From positions 1-64,000 of the IMG/VR virus record IMGVR_UViG_3300044796_000222: a DNA stretch of 64,000 nucleotides, one strand, 5' to 3'. Every line of letters begins with the position of its first letter. The stretch's first letter is position 1. This DNA is from a virus. The notes under the pieces are model-generated. The model saw nothing but the letters and a program-made list of their open reading frames with translations. It made no database searches and was not told the DNA's origin. Below, piece after piece: positions 31,632-40,785 of the stretch. The translations under genes were made by a program, and so were the position numbers.

Positions 31632-32090
31632 TTATTCGCTCGGGATCTGAACGACGCCGGTGGGATTGAATTGGATCGCATTCAACGAAGCGACCGTGCC
31701 GTTGATGTTGGCGAACGTCGATTGAACGGCCAGGTTCGCGATCGTGCCAGCGTCCAACATCGGTTGCAGCGCGGCCTGAATGTCGTTCTGCGCATTCGTG
31801 GCGCTGGCGGCCGTTCGGATCGTGATCGTAGTCAGGAGGTTGCCAACGGTTGCGTCGACGAAGGTGCCTTGAACCGTGGCGACACGGAAGAGCGCTTCTT
31901 CAATGATCGGATCGCCGCCCAGGTAGTCTCCGCTTGAATCAAGCGCGTAGTCTCCGTCGATGATGGCTCGGCACGTCGCAACCCCGTTCGTCGGCGCATA
32001 CGTCGGCGGCCACAGGACTTCGCCAATGCCGCCGCATGCTCCGAATCCGCACGGGAAGAAGCCGAGCGTGGAAATGGCGGGAGGGCTCAT
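31632..32090 (-). CDS. Baseplate component, Mu gp46-like by position
   Basis: 152 residues. GDYALDSSGDYLGGDPIIEEALFRVATVQGTFVDATVGNLLTTITIRTAASATNAQNDIQAALQPML fits the short wedge-connector proteins that precede gpJ in Mu-like phages. Sequence similarity is weak, so order carries most of the call. ATGA overlap with the previous gene. Confidence 0.6.
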   Translation of the reverse strand: MSPPAISTLGFFPCGFGACGGIGEVLWPPTYAPTNGVATCRAIIDGDYALDSSGDYLGGDPIIEEALFRVATVQGTFVDATVGNLLTTITIRTAASATNAQNDIQAALQPMLDAGTIANLAVQSTFANINGTVASLNAIQFNPTGVVQIPSE

Positions 32091-32482
32091 GGCGTGGCTC
32101 CGGTTGCGTTGGTCGCGTCAGGGCACGGCGGGGTCGCTGGTAGCGTCGGAATCGTCGGGATGACCGGGATGTTCAGCGGGAACGGCGGCTGCGGCAGAGG
32201 GGCGACAGGGACAGCGAATGGGAGCGCGCCAGCGAAGGGTACGGGCGGCGACGGTGGGAGCGCGGGGATCGCCGGCAGCGGAGGAGCGCCAAGCGCCTGA
32301 GCAAGACCCGCTGGCGTCAGCGCGGGGATGGCTGGAACCGCGAAGGGTAGCGCGCCGGAATATGGAACCGGCGGTAGCGCTGGCAGCGTTGGGATGACGG
32401 GGAGCGGTGGGGCGCCCAAGGCTTCGGCGATTCCGGCCGGCGTGAGAAGCGGGAGCGTCGGAACCGCGAAGCCGCAACTCAT
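32087..32482 (-). CDS. Proline-rich repeat protein of the baseplate region, 131 aa
   Basis: ATG 32482 overlaps the spike-gene stop (ATGA). Two copies of a module of about 45 residues: LTPAGIAEALGAPPLPVIP ... GALPFAVP and LTPAGLAQALGAPPLPAIP ... GALPFAVP, then a third Pro-rich tail ending in PDATNATGATP. Probably extended rather than globular. Unrecognised; it may be a small spike-associated or linker protein. Confidence 0.7.
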   Translation of the reverse strand: MSCGFAVPTLPLLTPAGIAEALGAPPLPVIPTLPALPPVPYSGALPFAVPAIPALTPAGLAQALGAPPLPAIPALPPSPPVPFAGALPFAVPVAPLPQPPFPLNIPVIPTIPTLPATPPCPDATNATGATP

Positions 32483-33267
32483 GGCGTTGCCTTGATCGTT
32501 GAGCTGCCAGCGGGCGTGAGTGCGAGCGGAATCGTTGGGGGAGTCGTAGGCGAACCTGCGGCGGCCGACGTATGGAAATGCAGATTGAACTGCTGCGTCA
32601 ACGAGGCAACAAGCGCCGCCAGATACGACAGTGTGATCACCGGATCGGACGCGTTCGCTCCGATATTGACGGCCTGCGCGTTCAACTGGACCATCGAGCC
32701 AGTGATCGTCGCCGTGCCGCCTTCGAAGTTCGCCGAGCATCCGCCGGTCGAGGATGACCAACCGATTCCGGTCGGCGTCATGGTCAGCCACGGGGCCGCG
32801 GCACCAGCGCTCGCTGGAATCCCGGTGAGCGAAAGCGTCGGCGTCGATGCGGACGTGTCGAAGAGAAACGAGCCGCCGAACGCCGCGATCCCGACCTGCT
32901 TTTGCTTGAAGAAGGCGCGCGAACCGAACGCGTTGAAAAGCGCGGACTCGCCAGCAAGAAGGTCGGCCGCGTATTTCGCGAACCGCGTGTCGCGCATCGC
33001 AACGGAAATATTCTCGTCACCCATCTGCGCGACAAGCGCTTCAGCGGATGCTTGGATATTCCCCTGCGCGTCGGTGGTGGGGACGGCAGGGACCGCAACC
33101 AGGCACCAAGGCCCAAGAGCATCATCCATCGGCGACTCGGAAGTCCCTGGGATGCCAGGAATTGTGTCAGCCGTAGCCTGGATTTGGAGCGTCTTCGTCG
33201 TCGGTGTGAATTGAGACCCGACAACGGTTGCCCATCGCATAATCCCGGCGTCGTCAGACTTGCGCAT
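32479..33267 (-). CDS. Baseplate spike protein, gpV/Mu gp45-like
   Basis: 262 residues. An N-terminal OB-like region is followed by strand repeats and a C-terminal HFHTSAAAGSPTTPPTIP segment similar to the H.H.....G.TG.P end of gpV-type spikes. Preceded by the hub gene, followed by the wedge genes as in Mu. It would form the central membrane-piercing spike. Confidence 0.7.
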   Translation of the reverse strand: MRKSDDAGIMRWATVVGSQFTPTTKTLQIQATADTIPGIPGTSESPMDDALGPWCLVAVPAVPTTDAQGNIQASAEALVAQMGDENISVAMRDTRFAKYAADLLAGESALFNAFGSRAFFKQKQVGIAAFGGSFLFDTSASTPTLSLTGIPASAGAAAPWLTMTPTGIGWSSSTGGCSANFEGGTATITGSMVQLNAQAVNIGANASDPVITLSYLAALVASLTQQFNLHFHTSAAAGSPTTPPTIPLALTPAGSSTIKATP

Positions 33268-33269
33268 CG

Positions 33270-34877
33270 CTACGCCTCATTGACGGACGCGTCGGTTGGG
33301 GGGCCAAGCACGATGGAGTTCAGCGGGATCAGGTCGAGAATCGTGTGTGTGCCGCTTTCTTTCGATCGCGTGAACGTGCGGCTGATGATATACATCGGCC
33401 CCTCAATTTCGCCAGCGGGCCACACGACGTTCGCGGTGGTGTCGATCGCGTAGACGTATCCGTTCTGTGCGTGACCGCTCACCATCACGCGAACCACGTC
33501 CGCCGTCTGCCTTCGGATGCAGAGTTCGTAGTTGGCGCGCTGATCGGCGTCCGCCTTCGTTTTGCATGAGTTGTCATGTATCGTGATCGGACGATAGAGG
33601 CCCATCGATTGAATGAACGGGTCGAACACGACGGAATGGATCGGCGACCTCGCGAAGTCGCCGCCGACGCTGTGCCCATAGACGTGGATCTCTGACGGCC
33701 TATGCTCGATATTCTGAACCCTGCCGATCGACTCGCAGTTGTTGCCGTATGCCGCATCGCCCTGCTGGCAGATGAAACTGAACAGTGGGTCTTGCGTGAA
33801 GTTCGGCTTGCCGAACACGATCTTGCCGTCGGCGGTGCCCCAGATGAGCAGGTTGTAGCGGATCGCATGCCGGTGCAGGAAATCGTAGACCGATTCACCA
33901 GCGTGCGGCTTGGCCTTCTTGACGTCGATCGTGTTCAGCGCAGTAGTGGAAATGTATCGAGGTTTCTCTGCCGGGATGCGCGTAAAGCCAACCGGGACGT
34001 CAACGCCAGCTTGTGAAGCTGGAATGTATGCTCCGCTCGTCACATCGAGTATGTAGCTTGATTCTACGTCGACTACGATTTCGCCGCTGACGGCATCGAA
34101 ATGCGTAGCGCTCGCTTTCGTGCCAGCGTGGCCTGGTGTGGCCGGCGTGTCCGTCGACTGAAGCACGCCGGCCGCAAATGGCGTCACCTGATAGCCTGGA
34201 AACGCTAGCGGCGTCGGGATGTCGGCCCCAAGCATGCGAAGCCGAGCCTTCGCTTGCGCATTCTTGAGGAGGTCTGGTCCAACGATCGGGATCGCGGCGA
34301 TCGGGGCCGTAACGGACGCATCACCATCGATCAGCGCTTGTGCCCGCGCTTGGGACGGGTCACGCACCGTTGTCGTTGTCGACCCGCGCCCAAGTAGGAA
34401 GTTCCGGTTTGCCGCGTTATCGATCAAGATGTCGGATTCAGCGAATCCGAATGGCGCAAGAACCTTCAGGATGACGTCACGGAATGTGACGTTGTTGAAG
34501 ACGAGTCCCGGCATCACGTCAGAATCGACCAACGGGCGCATGTGGTCGTAGCCGACGATGTGATATTCTGTGCCGTGATCCTTGCTTGACTCGATGGAAC
34601 TTCGGTAGATACGCCCGCGCAACTGCAACGCTTGTCCATTTTGCGTTTCTACCTGCAAATAGATCGGCATCGCCATCGTAAGACTGCGATGCGAAATCGT
34701 GTCGCGCAGGCCGCCCGCTGCGCTTGGTGCCGGCTTCCTGAACTCGAACGAATCGGACGGATCGAGAAGATCGGACTTGATTGTATATGTTTCGTAGTCG
34801 GTAAACGTGTCGTCAGGGTCTTTCGACCGCAGGACGGCAATGCAGTCGTTCGGGCCGAACTGCCAGTTGTCGCTCAT
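33270..34877 (-). CDS. Baseplate hub protein, gpD/Mu gp44-like
   Basis: 535 residues; ATG 34877 overlaps the upstream stop (ATGA). The segment VYDFLHRHAIRYNLLIWGTADGKIVFGKPNF is typical of the gpD/gp44 hub family, and the N-terminus (FGPNDCIAVLRSKDPDDTF) forms the first barrel. About 100 residues around 185-270 (RDPSQARAQALIDGDASVT...) look like an insertion. It trimerises around the tube end. Confidence 0.75.
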   Translation of the reverse strand: MSDNWQFGPNDCIAVLRSKDPDDTFTDYETYTIKSDLLDPSDSFEFRKPAPSAAGGLRDTISHRSLTMAMPIYLQVETQNGQALQLRGRIYRSSIESSKDHGTEYHIVGYDHMRPLVDSDVMPGLVFNNVTFRDVILKVLAPFGFAESDILIDNAANRNFLLGRGSTTTTVRDPSQARAQALIDGDASVTAPIAAIPIVGPDLLKNAQAKARLRMLGADIPTPLAFPGYQVTPFAAGVLQSTDTPATPGHAGTKASATHFDAVSGEIVVDVESSYILDVTSGAYIPASQAGVDVPVGFTRIPAEKPRYISTTALNTIDVKKAKPHAGESVYDFLHRHAIRYNLLIWGTADGKIVFGKPNFTQDPLFSFICQQGDAAYGNNCESIGRVQNIEHRPSEIHVYGHSVGGDFARSPIHSVVFDPFIQSMGLYRPITIHDNSCKTKADADQRANYELCIRRQTADVVRVMVSGHAQNGYVYAIDTTANVVWPAGEIEGPMYIISRTFTRSKESGTHTILDLIPLNSIVLGPPTDASVNEA

Positions 34878-35863
34878 GACGGCAAGTAGTAGTTGATGTC
34901 CGAACCCTGCGGAACTACGTTCCAGTCTGGGACATTGTTTAGTTTGATCAGGTCTGCCGGCGAGCACTTGGTCGCGGTGGCGATGGCGACGATGTTGGTG
35001 TCAACCTTTGTCGAATAAATGCCGATCTGGCGCGCGTTCAGTATCTGGAAGATCGCGTTCGACAGATTGTCGTGGACGATAACCAACTGCTGATAGATCG
35101 GCCATTCCGAAGTTGACTTCAATGAGCCGGGCTGCTGCAATATCGTCGAGATCGCGCCGAGCGTCAGGTTGGCTTGCTGGACCGGCAGCGATAGGTTGTC
35201 TTCGATGACTTGCAGGTTCGCCAGGATCGTATTGATCGCCCCGAACCAACTCGCGATCACGTTGCCGCCGGAGTCCGTGAACAGTTGCGGCGTTGGGATT
35301 GGCGCAAGCTTGAACATGTTGTCCAACGTCTGCGCTTGCTGAGGCAGCGAACCGACGGCGCTTGGCAGCGGGAGAACCGACAGCGCTGTTGAGTTGTCTT
35401 CCCAGAACTGAATTGTGACCATCGCGCCATCACGCGCCGTCGCGATATAACTTTCATTGACCTTGATGACGGCCTTCGGGATGGTGCCGAGCCCAGCCGG
35501 CAGAACAAGCGCTTGGCTCTTCTGCGTCTGGGCGGCATCCCTCAACTTCGCAACGTTGCCAGGCCAGAGTACGTTTTGCGACTGAACGCCGTGCGTGATC
35601 ATTCCTACATAGAACGGTGCGACGATTTGTCCGGTCGTCTGCTCGCGGCCAGTGTATTCAGCGTCGGCGCCGGGTCGATACGGGTACTTGTGCCATGCGA
35701 CCTGAGAACCGCTGTAAATCTGGAACGAATGAACCGGGATTGTGATCCCGGCGTACGAACAGATCGCCGCATTCGAGAACAGGTCATTCTGCTTGCCGCT
35801 GGACGCTTTTGCTGTACCGGCGCCGCCGCTGCCGTTGGACAGCCCAGACGAAGTGTCTGCCAT
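34874..35863 (-). CDS. Tail/baseplate protein, Mu gp43-like position, with LysM-like C-terminus
   Basis: 329 residues. Ser/Gly-rich N-terminus, then a domain starting AGITIPVHSFQIYSGSQVAWHKYPYR. The C-terminal 40 residues (IGIYSTKVDTNIVAIATATKCSPADLIKLNNVPDWNVVPQGSDINYYLP) read as a LysM module, as often seen in proteins between tape measure and hub. A peptidoglycan-contacting or hub-tail connecting role is likely. Confidence 0.65.
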   Translation of the reverse strand: MADTSSGLSNGSGGAGTAKASSGKQNDLFSNAAICSYAGITIPVHSFQIYSGSQVAWHKYPYRPGADAEYTGREQTTGQIVAPFYVGMITHGVQSQNVLWPGNVAKLRDAAQTQKSQALVLPAGLGTIPKAVIKVNESYIATARDGAMVTIQFWEDNSTALSVLPLPSAVGSLPQQAQTLDNMFKLAPIPTPQLFTDSGGNVIASWFGAINTILANLQVIEDNLSLPVQQANLTLGAISTILQQPGSLKSTSEWPIYQQLVIVHDNLSNAIFQILNARQIGIYSTKVDTNIVAIATATKCSPADLIKLNNVPDWNVVPQGSDINYYLPS

Positions 35864-35865
35864 GG

Positions 35866-37080
35866 CTACGATCCCAGCGGAGCCGAATAAATGTTCGCCG
35901 AATAATGGCCGTCTGGTTCAAGTTGCGCGAAGCCTTGCCAGATGAGCCCTTCGCCGACCAACTCTGGCGCAAGCGGTTGAGGATAGGCTTGCGACTGCGC
36001 GATCGACGTGACAGGAGCGATTGACGCGAACCCGTTGACGGATGGGCTTACGATGATGTTTTGACCGGCACCGAAGCCTGCCGGGTTGCCGTAAAACGTC
36101 GCGATGAAAGGGACTGTGAGCGACCCAGTATCATCGGACGTGAGCGATTCCGTTGTTGTGAATGTGTAAGATGGGAATCCGTTCCAATACAGCGCAGTGC
36201 CGATCGGCAGTGCGGTGCGATTGAGCGCGGCAACGGTTACGGTAGGAGCGATGGCGTTCGTCGACGGGCTCGTGCTTATGACATTCAACGTTTTTCCGAC
36301 CGAAATCGAAGACGCGTTGTCGCTAGTGACCCACACGATCGGCACCGTATCGGTGACGGCTCCTGTCACGCCGACCACCGTGCCATCGATGATGAAGTTG
36401 GCGACAGTGTATTGTGCGCCTGTGGCCGGGTCTTCGAGCAACGCGGTAGTGACGCCGCTTGTGCCAACAAGTTGTTGCACTGTTGCTGTCGTCGATAGGC
36501 CCGACACGGGCGAAGTGAACGTCAATTTCGAACCAAGCGTCACGTTGCCGGCGACGCTGGAGGAAGCCTCGCCGACGGCGACGGTTTGAAGGCCAGCCGT
36601 CGTGAGCGACGCTGTTGCCGTCGTGAGATACGCCTTCCCGCTGAACGGGTCCTCCAACTGTGTCCCGATCGGCAGGTTGCCGCCTGGCGCGACATATATT
36701 TGGAACTGCACCGTCTTCGCGAGTCGGCCGGTGAATGTCACGGTTGGCTGCGCGCCGCCAGCGGAAGCCGCCAGTTGGAAGAAGCCGGACAACTTCGGCA
36801 GCGGCGGCACGTCCGTCGCGGCAACCTGCATCTGCGTGATGCCTTGGCGACCGTCAGGCGCCTGCGAAAGCACGCGCGCCTTCACCATGCCGTTCGCAGC
36901 AGCGCTGACGCTCAGCACTTTGATGTTCGTTGTTGGGGCGCCTGTGGCGATCGCGTTCGCGTCAGTCGGGAGCGCCGCCGCTGCTGCTGCAAGATACGTT
37001 GCCTGGATCGAGGCCACGCCGGTCGCTACCGCCGCGCTCGCATCATCGTACGTTGCGTAGAACGATCGATAGAACGGCAT
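35866..37080 (-). CDS. Baseplate-region structural protein, 404 aa
   Basis: An N-terminal helical part (YDDASAAVATGVASIQATYLAAAAAALPTD) is followed by a long series of Thr/Ser-rich strands (TFTGRLAKTVQFQIYVAPGG..., LPIGTALYWNGFPSYTFTTTESL). Adjacent to the tape measure gene (1-bp gap). No named family; role in the tail is by context. Confidence 0.6.
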   Translation of the reverse strand: MPFYRSFYATYDDASAAVATGVASIQATYLAAAAAALPTDANAIATGAPTTNIKVLSVSAAANGMVKARVLSQAPDGRQGITQMQVAATDVPPLPKLSGFFQLAASAGGAQPTVTFTGRLAKTVQFQIYVAPGGNLPIGTQLEDPFSGKAYLTTATASLTTAGLQTVAVGEASSSVAGNVTLGSKLTFTSPVSGLSTTATVQQLVGTSGVTTALLEDPATGAQYTVANFIIDGTVVGVTGAVTDTVPIVWVTSDNASSISVGKTLNVISTSPSTNAIAPTVTVAALNRTALPIGTALYWNGFPSYTFTTTESLTSDDTGSLTVPFIATFYGNPAGFGAGQNIIVSPSVNGFASIAPVTSIAQSQAYPQPLAPELVGEGLIWQGFAQLEPDGHYSANIYSAPLGS

Positions 37081-37081
37081 C

Positions 37082-39625
37082 TTACCTACTGAATCCAGGC
37101 TTTAGGAATGTCGCAGAACTTGCGGCATCTTTCGCTGCGGCCGTGAAGATCGCAAGGGCGTCAGATGCCTTTTTGAGCGCGACGACCTGATCGGCGATCC
37201 CTTTCTTCAAGGCCGCCTCGTCCTCGCCTTTGCCTGACGTGTCAACAAGATGAGGGCGCGCGATGCCGTCAGCGGGCGCAGAATCTCCGAGCAGCGTCTT
37301 CTGAATGTCGGAAAGAGGCTTACCTTTGCCACTGTTGATTTCGCCCATCACGCTATCGCGTAGCCACTCGTCTTTTTTCGCGCGCTGTTCTGGCGTGGAC
37401 GAATCCAGAACATCCAGCATGCCGCTTTCTCGGCTGCTGCGATCGTTTGCAAGGAATCCAAGATTCGCAGTGTCACGACTGTCGGCATCGCGACCGTGTA
37501 CGCCGCTATCGACATAGGAGCGGAACTCCTTGTTGTGCGTCATGGCGTAATAGAACGCGCCGATGCCGCCAACCGCAAGAGCGCCGCCAGCCAAAGTGAG
37601 CGCCCCAGCACCAGCACCACCGACCGCACCAGCCAACCCAGCACCACCAAGCGCTCCGCCCCCACCGCCGCCAAGGCCGAGCGCTGCGCCCACGGCGCTC
37701 CCTGCGCTCCCGCCAAGACCGAGGGTCGCGATGCCGCGGATTGTTCCGCCGACGATTGCTGGCAACGCCGACATGAAGCCTGAGAACGCAAGCCCAGCCG
37801 CGATGAACGCCCTCGGCGATTCGGCGAAGTCTTTCACGAGGTCCGTCAACGAATTGGCGAGTTTGTCCCAATCAACACTGTTGATGAGTTTTTCGAATGC
37901 CGCTTCCAGTTTCGGGAGATTGTCGGCCAACTTGTCGATGAGCGGGCCGGCGACATCCTCGATCGAGTTCTGGAACTTCGCGATCGCTTGGTGATATTGC
38001 TGCTTCTTGCTTTTCGCGAGTTCGGTATCTTGGGTGTTGATATCAGCGATGCCGCCTTCGGTTGTTGATATTTGGTTGCCGAAGTATTGCTGGATCGCCT
38101 GCATGCGTGCGGCGCGATCCGTCTTGGACGCGCGATCGGCGACGTCTTCAAGAGATAGCGCGACCTTGCCTCCGCGCGATGGCGAGTAGACAGTATGTAG
38201 TTCTCTGCGTTTGCTTGGATCTGTTGCTGCGGCAACTGACTCCATCATCACACTGATTGCGTTGCTGCCTTCTGTTTCGACGCCAAGGTGAGCGAAGTGC
38301 TTTGCGTTTGCGGCGCCGCCAGGACCAGACATCGCGGCCATCATTGCCGTAATGGTCTGTGGGCCGCCACCGGACGTCGTCTTCGCCATCTGCAAAATGG
38401 CTTGGTATGCTCGCGCGCCAGCAAGCGGATCGATGCCGCCACGAAGTTGGCCGGCGAAGATCAGTTCTGATCTGCGAGCCATGTCTGACACTTCAAATGC
38501 GCCGCTTTGGCCAGCGAGCGTGTATGTCGACATCAACTGGTCTAGGTCTGCGCTGGAATACTCTTTCCCGCTTGAGCGGCCGGCTTGACGTGCGGCTGCG
38601 CGCATTTTCGCGATGTCAGACATCGAGGCGCCGGAGACGCGCGAGAACTTTGCGATCGTGTCAAGATCGTTCGCCGTCTCCATGCCCTGACCCATCGTGC
38701 GGCCAGTTTTGATGGCCGCGCCAACGTCGCCCATGTCAAGGCCGTACTTGGTCGCTGTCGCGCGGGCGCTCTTGTAGACTTGCCCTTCATCGAATCGCTG
38801 CCCGAGCCGACGAGCTTCAATGGCTGCGCGCGTGATCTCCTCTTGCGCATCAAGTCGCTGGGAGATGACTGAACCGATATCCATCGCGCGATCGAGGCCG
38901 GTGCCGGCCATCATGCCGCCAGCAGCACCGCCGAGAACCCCGCGAACGACACGCTCGCCAGATCGAATGACTCCGCGAGCAAACGATGACCCGATAGGGC
39001 TGACGATCCTGGCCATGCTCATGCGACGACGGATGCCGGCAGCCTCAGCGCGATCGTTCGCGCGCTGCTGGGCCGTATCAAGATCCTTTTGCTTCTTGTC
39101 GGCAGCGCGCTGGTCGGCTTTATCCTTGCGATCGGCAATGGCGGCAGACTTGTCGGCCGCACGCTGCTCATTCTTGATCTTTTCGTCGGAAAGGCGCTTG
39201 TTCATCTCAAGCAGTTTTTCGTAGTGCGCCTTCGCCTTGTCGAACGTCTTTTGCTCTGCGTGAGCCTTCTTGTCTTCCGCCTTCACGGCATCGTCTGCCG
39301 CCTTTTTCTGCGCGTTGCTGGCCTTCTCGGCAGACTTTTCCGCTGCCCGGTCGGCGCGCTCCTTCGCCTTTGCGGCACGCTCTGCTGCGCGCTCGGCATC
39401 TTTCGCGATCTTCTCTGGGGAAGGCCCGCGTGGTGGGCGTGGAGTGAAGGAAGGCGGCGCACCAGGGGTGCCAGGCGTCGGCTGAGCGCCAGCGCGCAAC
39501 GTCGCCATCATCTCGCGGATCTTCGCGGCCGTTCCCTCGATCTGCCCCCGCACCCAATCCATGTCAGTAGCGAATGATCCGCGATCGACGCGAATCTTGA
39601 ACGCCGCTTCACGATCGGGCACCAT
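37082..39625 (-). CDS. Tail tape measure protein, 847 aa
   Basis: Residues 60-210 are a Lys/Ala/Glu coiled coil (ERAAKAKERADRAAEKSAEKAS...). Residues about 590-700 are hydrophobic and glycine-rich (AFSGFMSALPAIVGGTIRGIATLGLGGSAGS..., ALTLAGGALAVGGIGAFYYAM), as expected for the segment that enters the host membrane. It is the longest gene of the tail block after the fibre. Length of an alpha-helical tape measure of this size suggests a tail on the order of 120 nm (rough 1.5 A per residue estimate). Confidence 0.85.
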   Translation of the reverse strand: MVPDREAAFKIRVDRGSFATDMDWVRGQIEGTAAKIREMMATLRAGAQPTPGTPGAPPSFTPRPPRGPSPEKIAKDAERAAERAAKAKERADRAAEKSAEKASNAQKKAADDAVKAEDKKAHAEQKTFDKAKAHYEKLLEMNKRLSDEKIKNEQRAADKSAAIADRKDKADQRAADKKQKDLDTAQQRANDRAEAAGIRRRMSMARIVSPIGSSFARGVIRSGERVVRGVLGGAAGGMMAGTGLDRAMDIGSVISQRLDAQEEITRAAIEARRLGQRFDEGQVYKSARATATKYGLDMGDVGAAIKTGRTMGQGMETANDLDTIAKFSRVSGASMSDIAKMRAAARQAGRSSGKEYSSADLDQLMSTYTLAGQSGAFEVSDMARRSELIFAGQLRGGIDPLAGARAYQAILQMAKTTSGGGPQTITAMMAAMSGPGGAANAKHFAHLGVETEGSNAISVMMESVAAATDPSKRRELHTVYSPSRGGKVALSLEDVADRASKTDRAARMQAIQQYFGNQISTTEGGIADINTQDTELAKSKKQQYHQAIAKFQNSIEDVAGPLIDKLADNLPKLEAAFEKLINSVDWDKLANSLTDLVKDFAESPRAFIAAGLAFSGFMSALPAIVGGTIRGIATLGLGGSAGSAVGAALGLGGGGGGALGGAGLAGAVGGAGAGALTLAGGALAVGGIGAFYYAMTHNKEFRSYVDSGVHGRDADSRDTANLGFLANDRSSRESGMLDVLDSSTPEQRAKKDEWLRDSVMGEINSGKGKPLSDIQKTLLGDSAPADGIARPHLVDTSGKGEDEAALKKGIADQVVALKKASDALAIFTAAAKDAASSATFLKPGFSR

Positions 39626-39639
39626 TGGCTACTTGCTCG

Positions 39640-40299
39640 CTATTCCGAAACGGGCTCGGAGGGCGGCGTCACCGGCGCTTCCGCCGCCAGATCGCTTTTC
39701 GAGAACCCTTCGACGAGCCATGTGGGCAATGACTTGCCCATCGCTGCATCGACAAGCAGGTTTGCCAAAGTATGTTGAAAGGTCACTCGAAAACTTCTGG
39801 CGGTATAGACTAAAGGGTCGCTGTTGGCCTCCTCTGCCAACTTCTTGAGGAGGTCGTTGAACGAACCTGGGTCTTGAATGCCGTATGTGATCGGCGACAT
39901 CTCGCGCTCGAAGTCGTCGTATGCGCGCCAAAGCCAACTCATGTCCTCGGCAGGGAGACTGCGCAACTTCGCGCTGCCGGCGAACGGGGCCGGATCGCCG
40001 TTCGGCAACTTCGCCCTCGGGTCGGCGTCCTTCAGCGCACGAACGAGCAGTTCCACCTGCGTTGCGCTTTCGAGCATCTCGCTGCGCGCCTCTCGCAGCG
40101 GAGACTCCTTCTCGCGACGGTCGACGTGGGCGATTGCGCTCATGCGCGCATCCTCGATCTGCTGCTGGCTGAGAAGCGACAGCATGACCTGATCGCCGCG
40201 AATGGTGAACTGGCCTGTCTTCGGGTCTTTGACGCGCCTCGGCCAAAGCACGATTTTCGTCGCGTCTGTCCCCTCGGAGAGTTGGTCTAGTGTCGCCAT
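39640..40299 (-). CDS. Tail assembly chaperone-like protein, 219 aa
   Basis: Lies between tail tube and tape measure, the chaperone position in Mu-like and lambda-like tails. Mostly helical and acidic (EDMSWLWRAYDDFEREMSPITYGIQDPGSFNDLLKKLAEEANSDPLVYTAR). A -1 frame runs slightly beyond the stop, but no convincing slippery site is seen. The chaperone call is by position. Confidence 0.6.
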   Translation of the reverse strand: MATLDQLSEGTDATKIVLWPRRVKDPKTGQFTIRGDQVMLSLLSQQQIEDARMSAIAHVDRREKESPLREARSEMLESATQVELLVRALKDADPRAKLPNGDPAPFAGSAKLRSLPAEDMSWLWRAYDDFEREMSPITYGIQDPGSFNDLLKKLAEEANSDPLVYTARSFRVTFQHTLANLLVDAAMGKSLPTWLVEGFSKSDLAAEAPVTPPSEPVSE

Positions 40300-40303
40300 C
40301 GGA

Positions 40304-40699
40304 TCAACTGAACGTGGTCGGTGTCGCGTCGATCGCGCCAGAGACGGTGATCGGCTCGTCTGCGGTCTTCGCTTCGCCGAACGAACGGGAGAGCGTCTTG
40401 GCGATGCCTGTGACGGTGAAAGTCCAAGCGCCGCAGATTGCGACGATTTGAATCGGAGTCGTGTTGGTCACAGCGTCGACAAGATCCTGGCCGAACGAAG
40501 CGAAACCGATCTTCGGCACCGACCGCGTGACGGTGATGTCGCCCATCAGCGCGCCCTTACTGAAGCCAGCCCACCCGGCATCGATCGTGAGCACGTCGCG
40601 CGCGTTGTTGTGGATAGCGACAGAGCCTTCCGTGACTTCTCGGCTGGGACTGCCGTTGATCCAGATGTCTCCGCGATCGAATTCGAGAATGATGGCCAT
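40304..40699 (-). CDS. Tail tube protein candidate, 131 aa
   Basis: Directly downstream of the sheath gene. All-beta pattern: MAIILEFDRGDIWINGSPSREVTEGSVAIHNNARDVLTIDAGWAGFSKGALMGDITVTRSVPK..., IQIVAICGAWTFTVTGIAKTLSRSFGEAK. Size and fold type match tail tube subunits. Preceded by an 86-bp gap with no other feature. Confidence 0.65.
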   Translation of the reverse strand: MAIILEFDRGDIWINGSPSREVTEGSVAIHNNARDVLTIDAGWAGFSKGALMGDITVTRSVPKIGFASFGQDLVDAVTNTTPIQIVAICGAWTFTVTGIAKTLSRSFGEAKTADEPITVSGAIDATPTTFS

Positions 40700-40785
40700 G
40701 CTGCGCTCCGTCTGCGTGAAAATGGAAAGCGGCGCGACCGTCGGCTATTACGCCAACTGCCGCGCCGATTCCGTGTGCTGAGTTG

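Noticed and set aside
39629-39720. Programmed -1 frameshift in the tail chaperone gene
   Set aside because: A -1 frame extends a little beyond the stop, but the candidate site TCG-AAA-AGC does not allow good re-pairing and the extension adds few residues.
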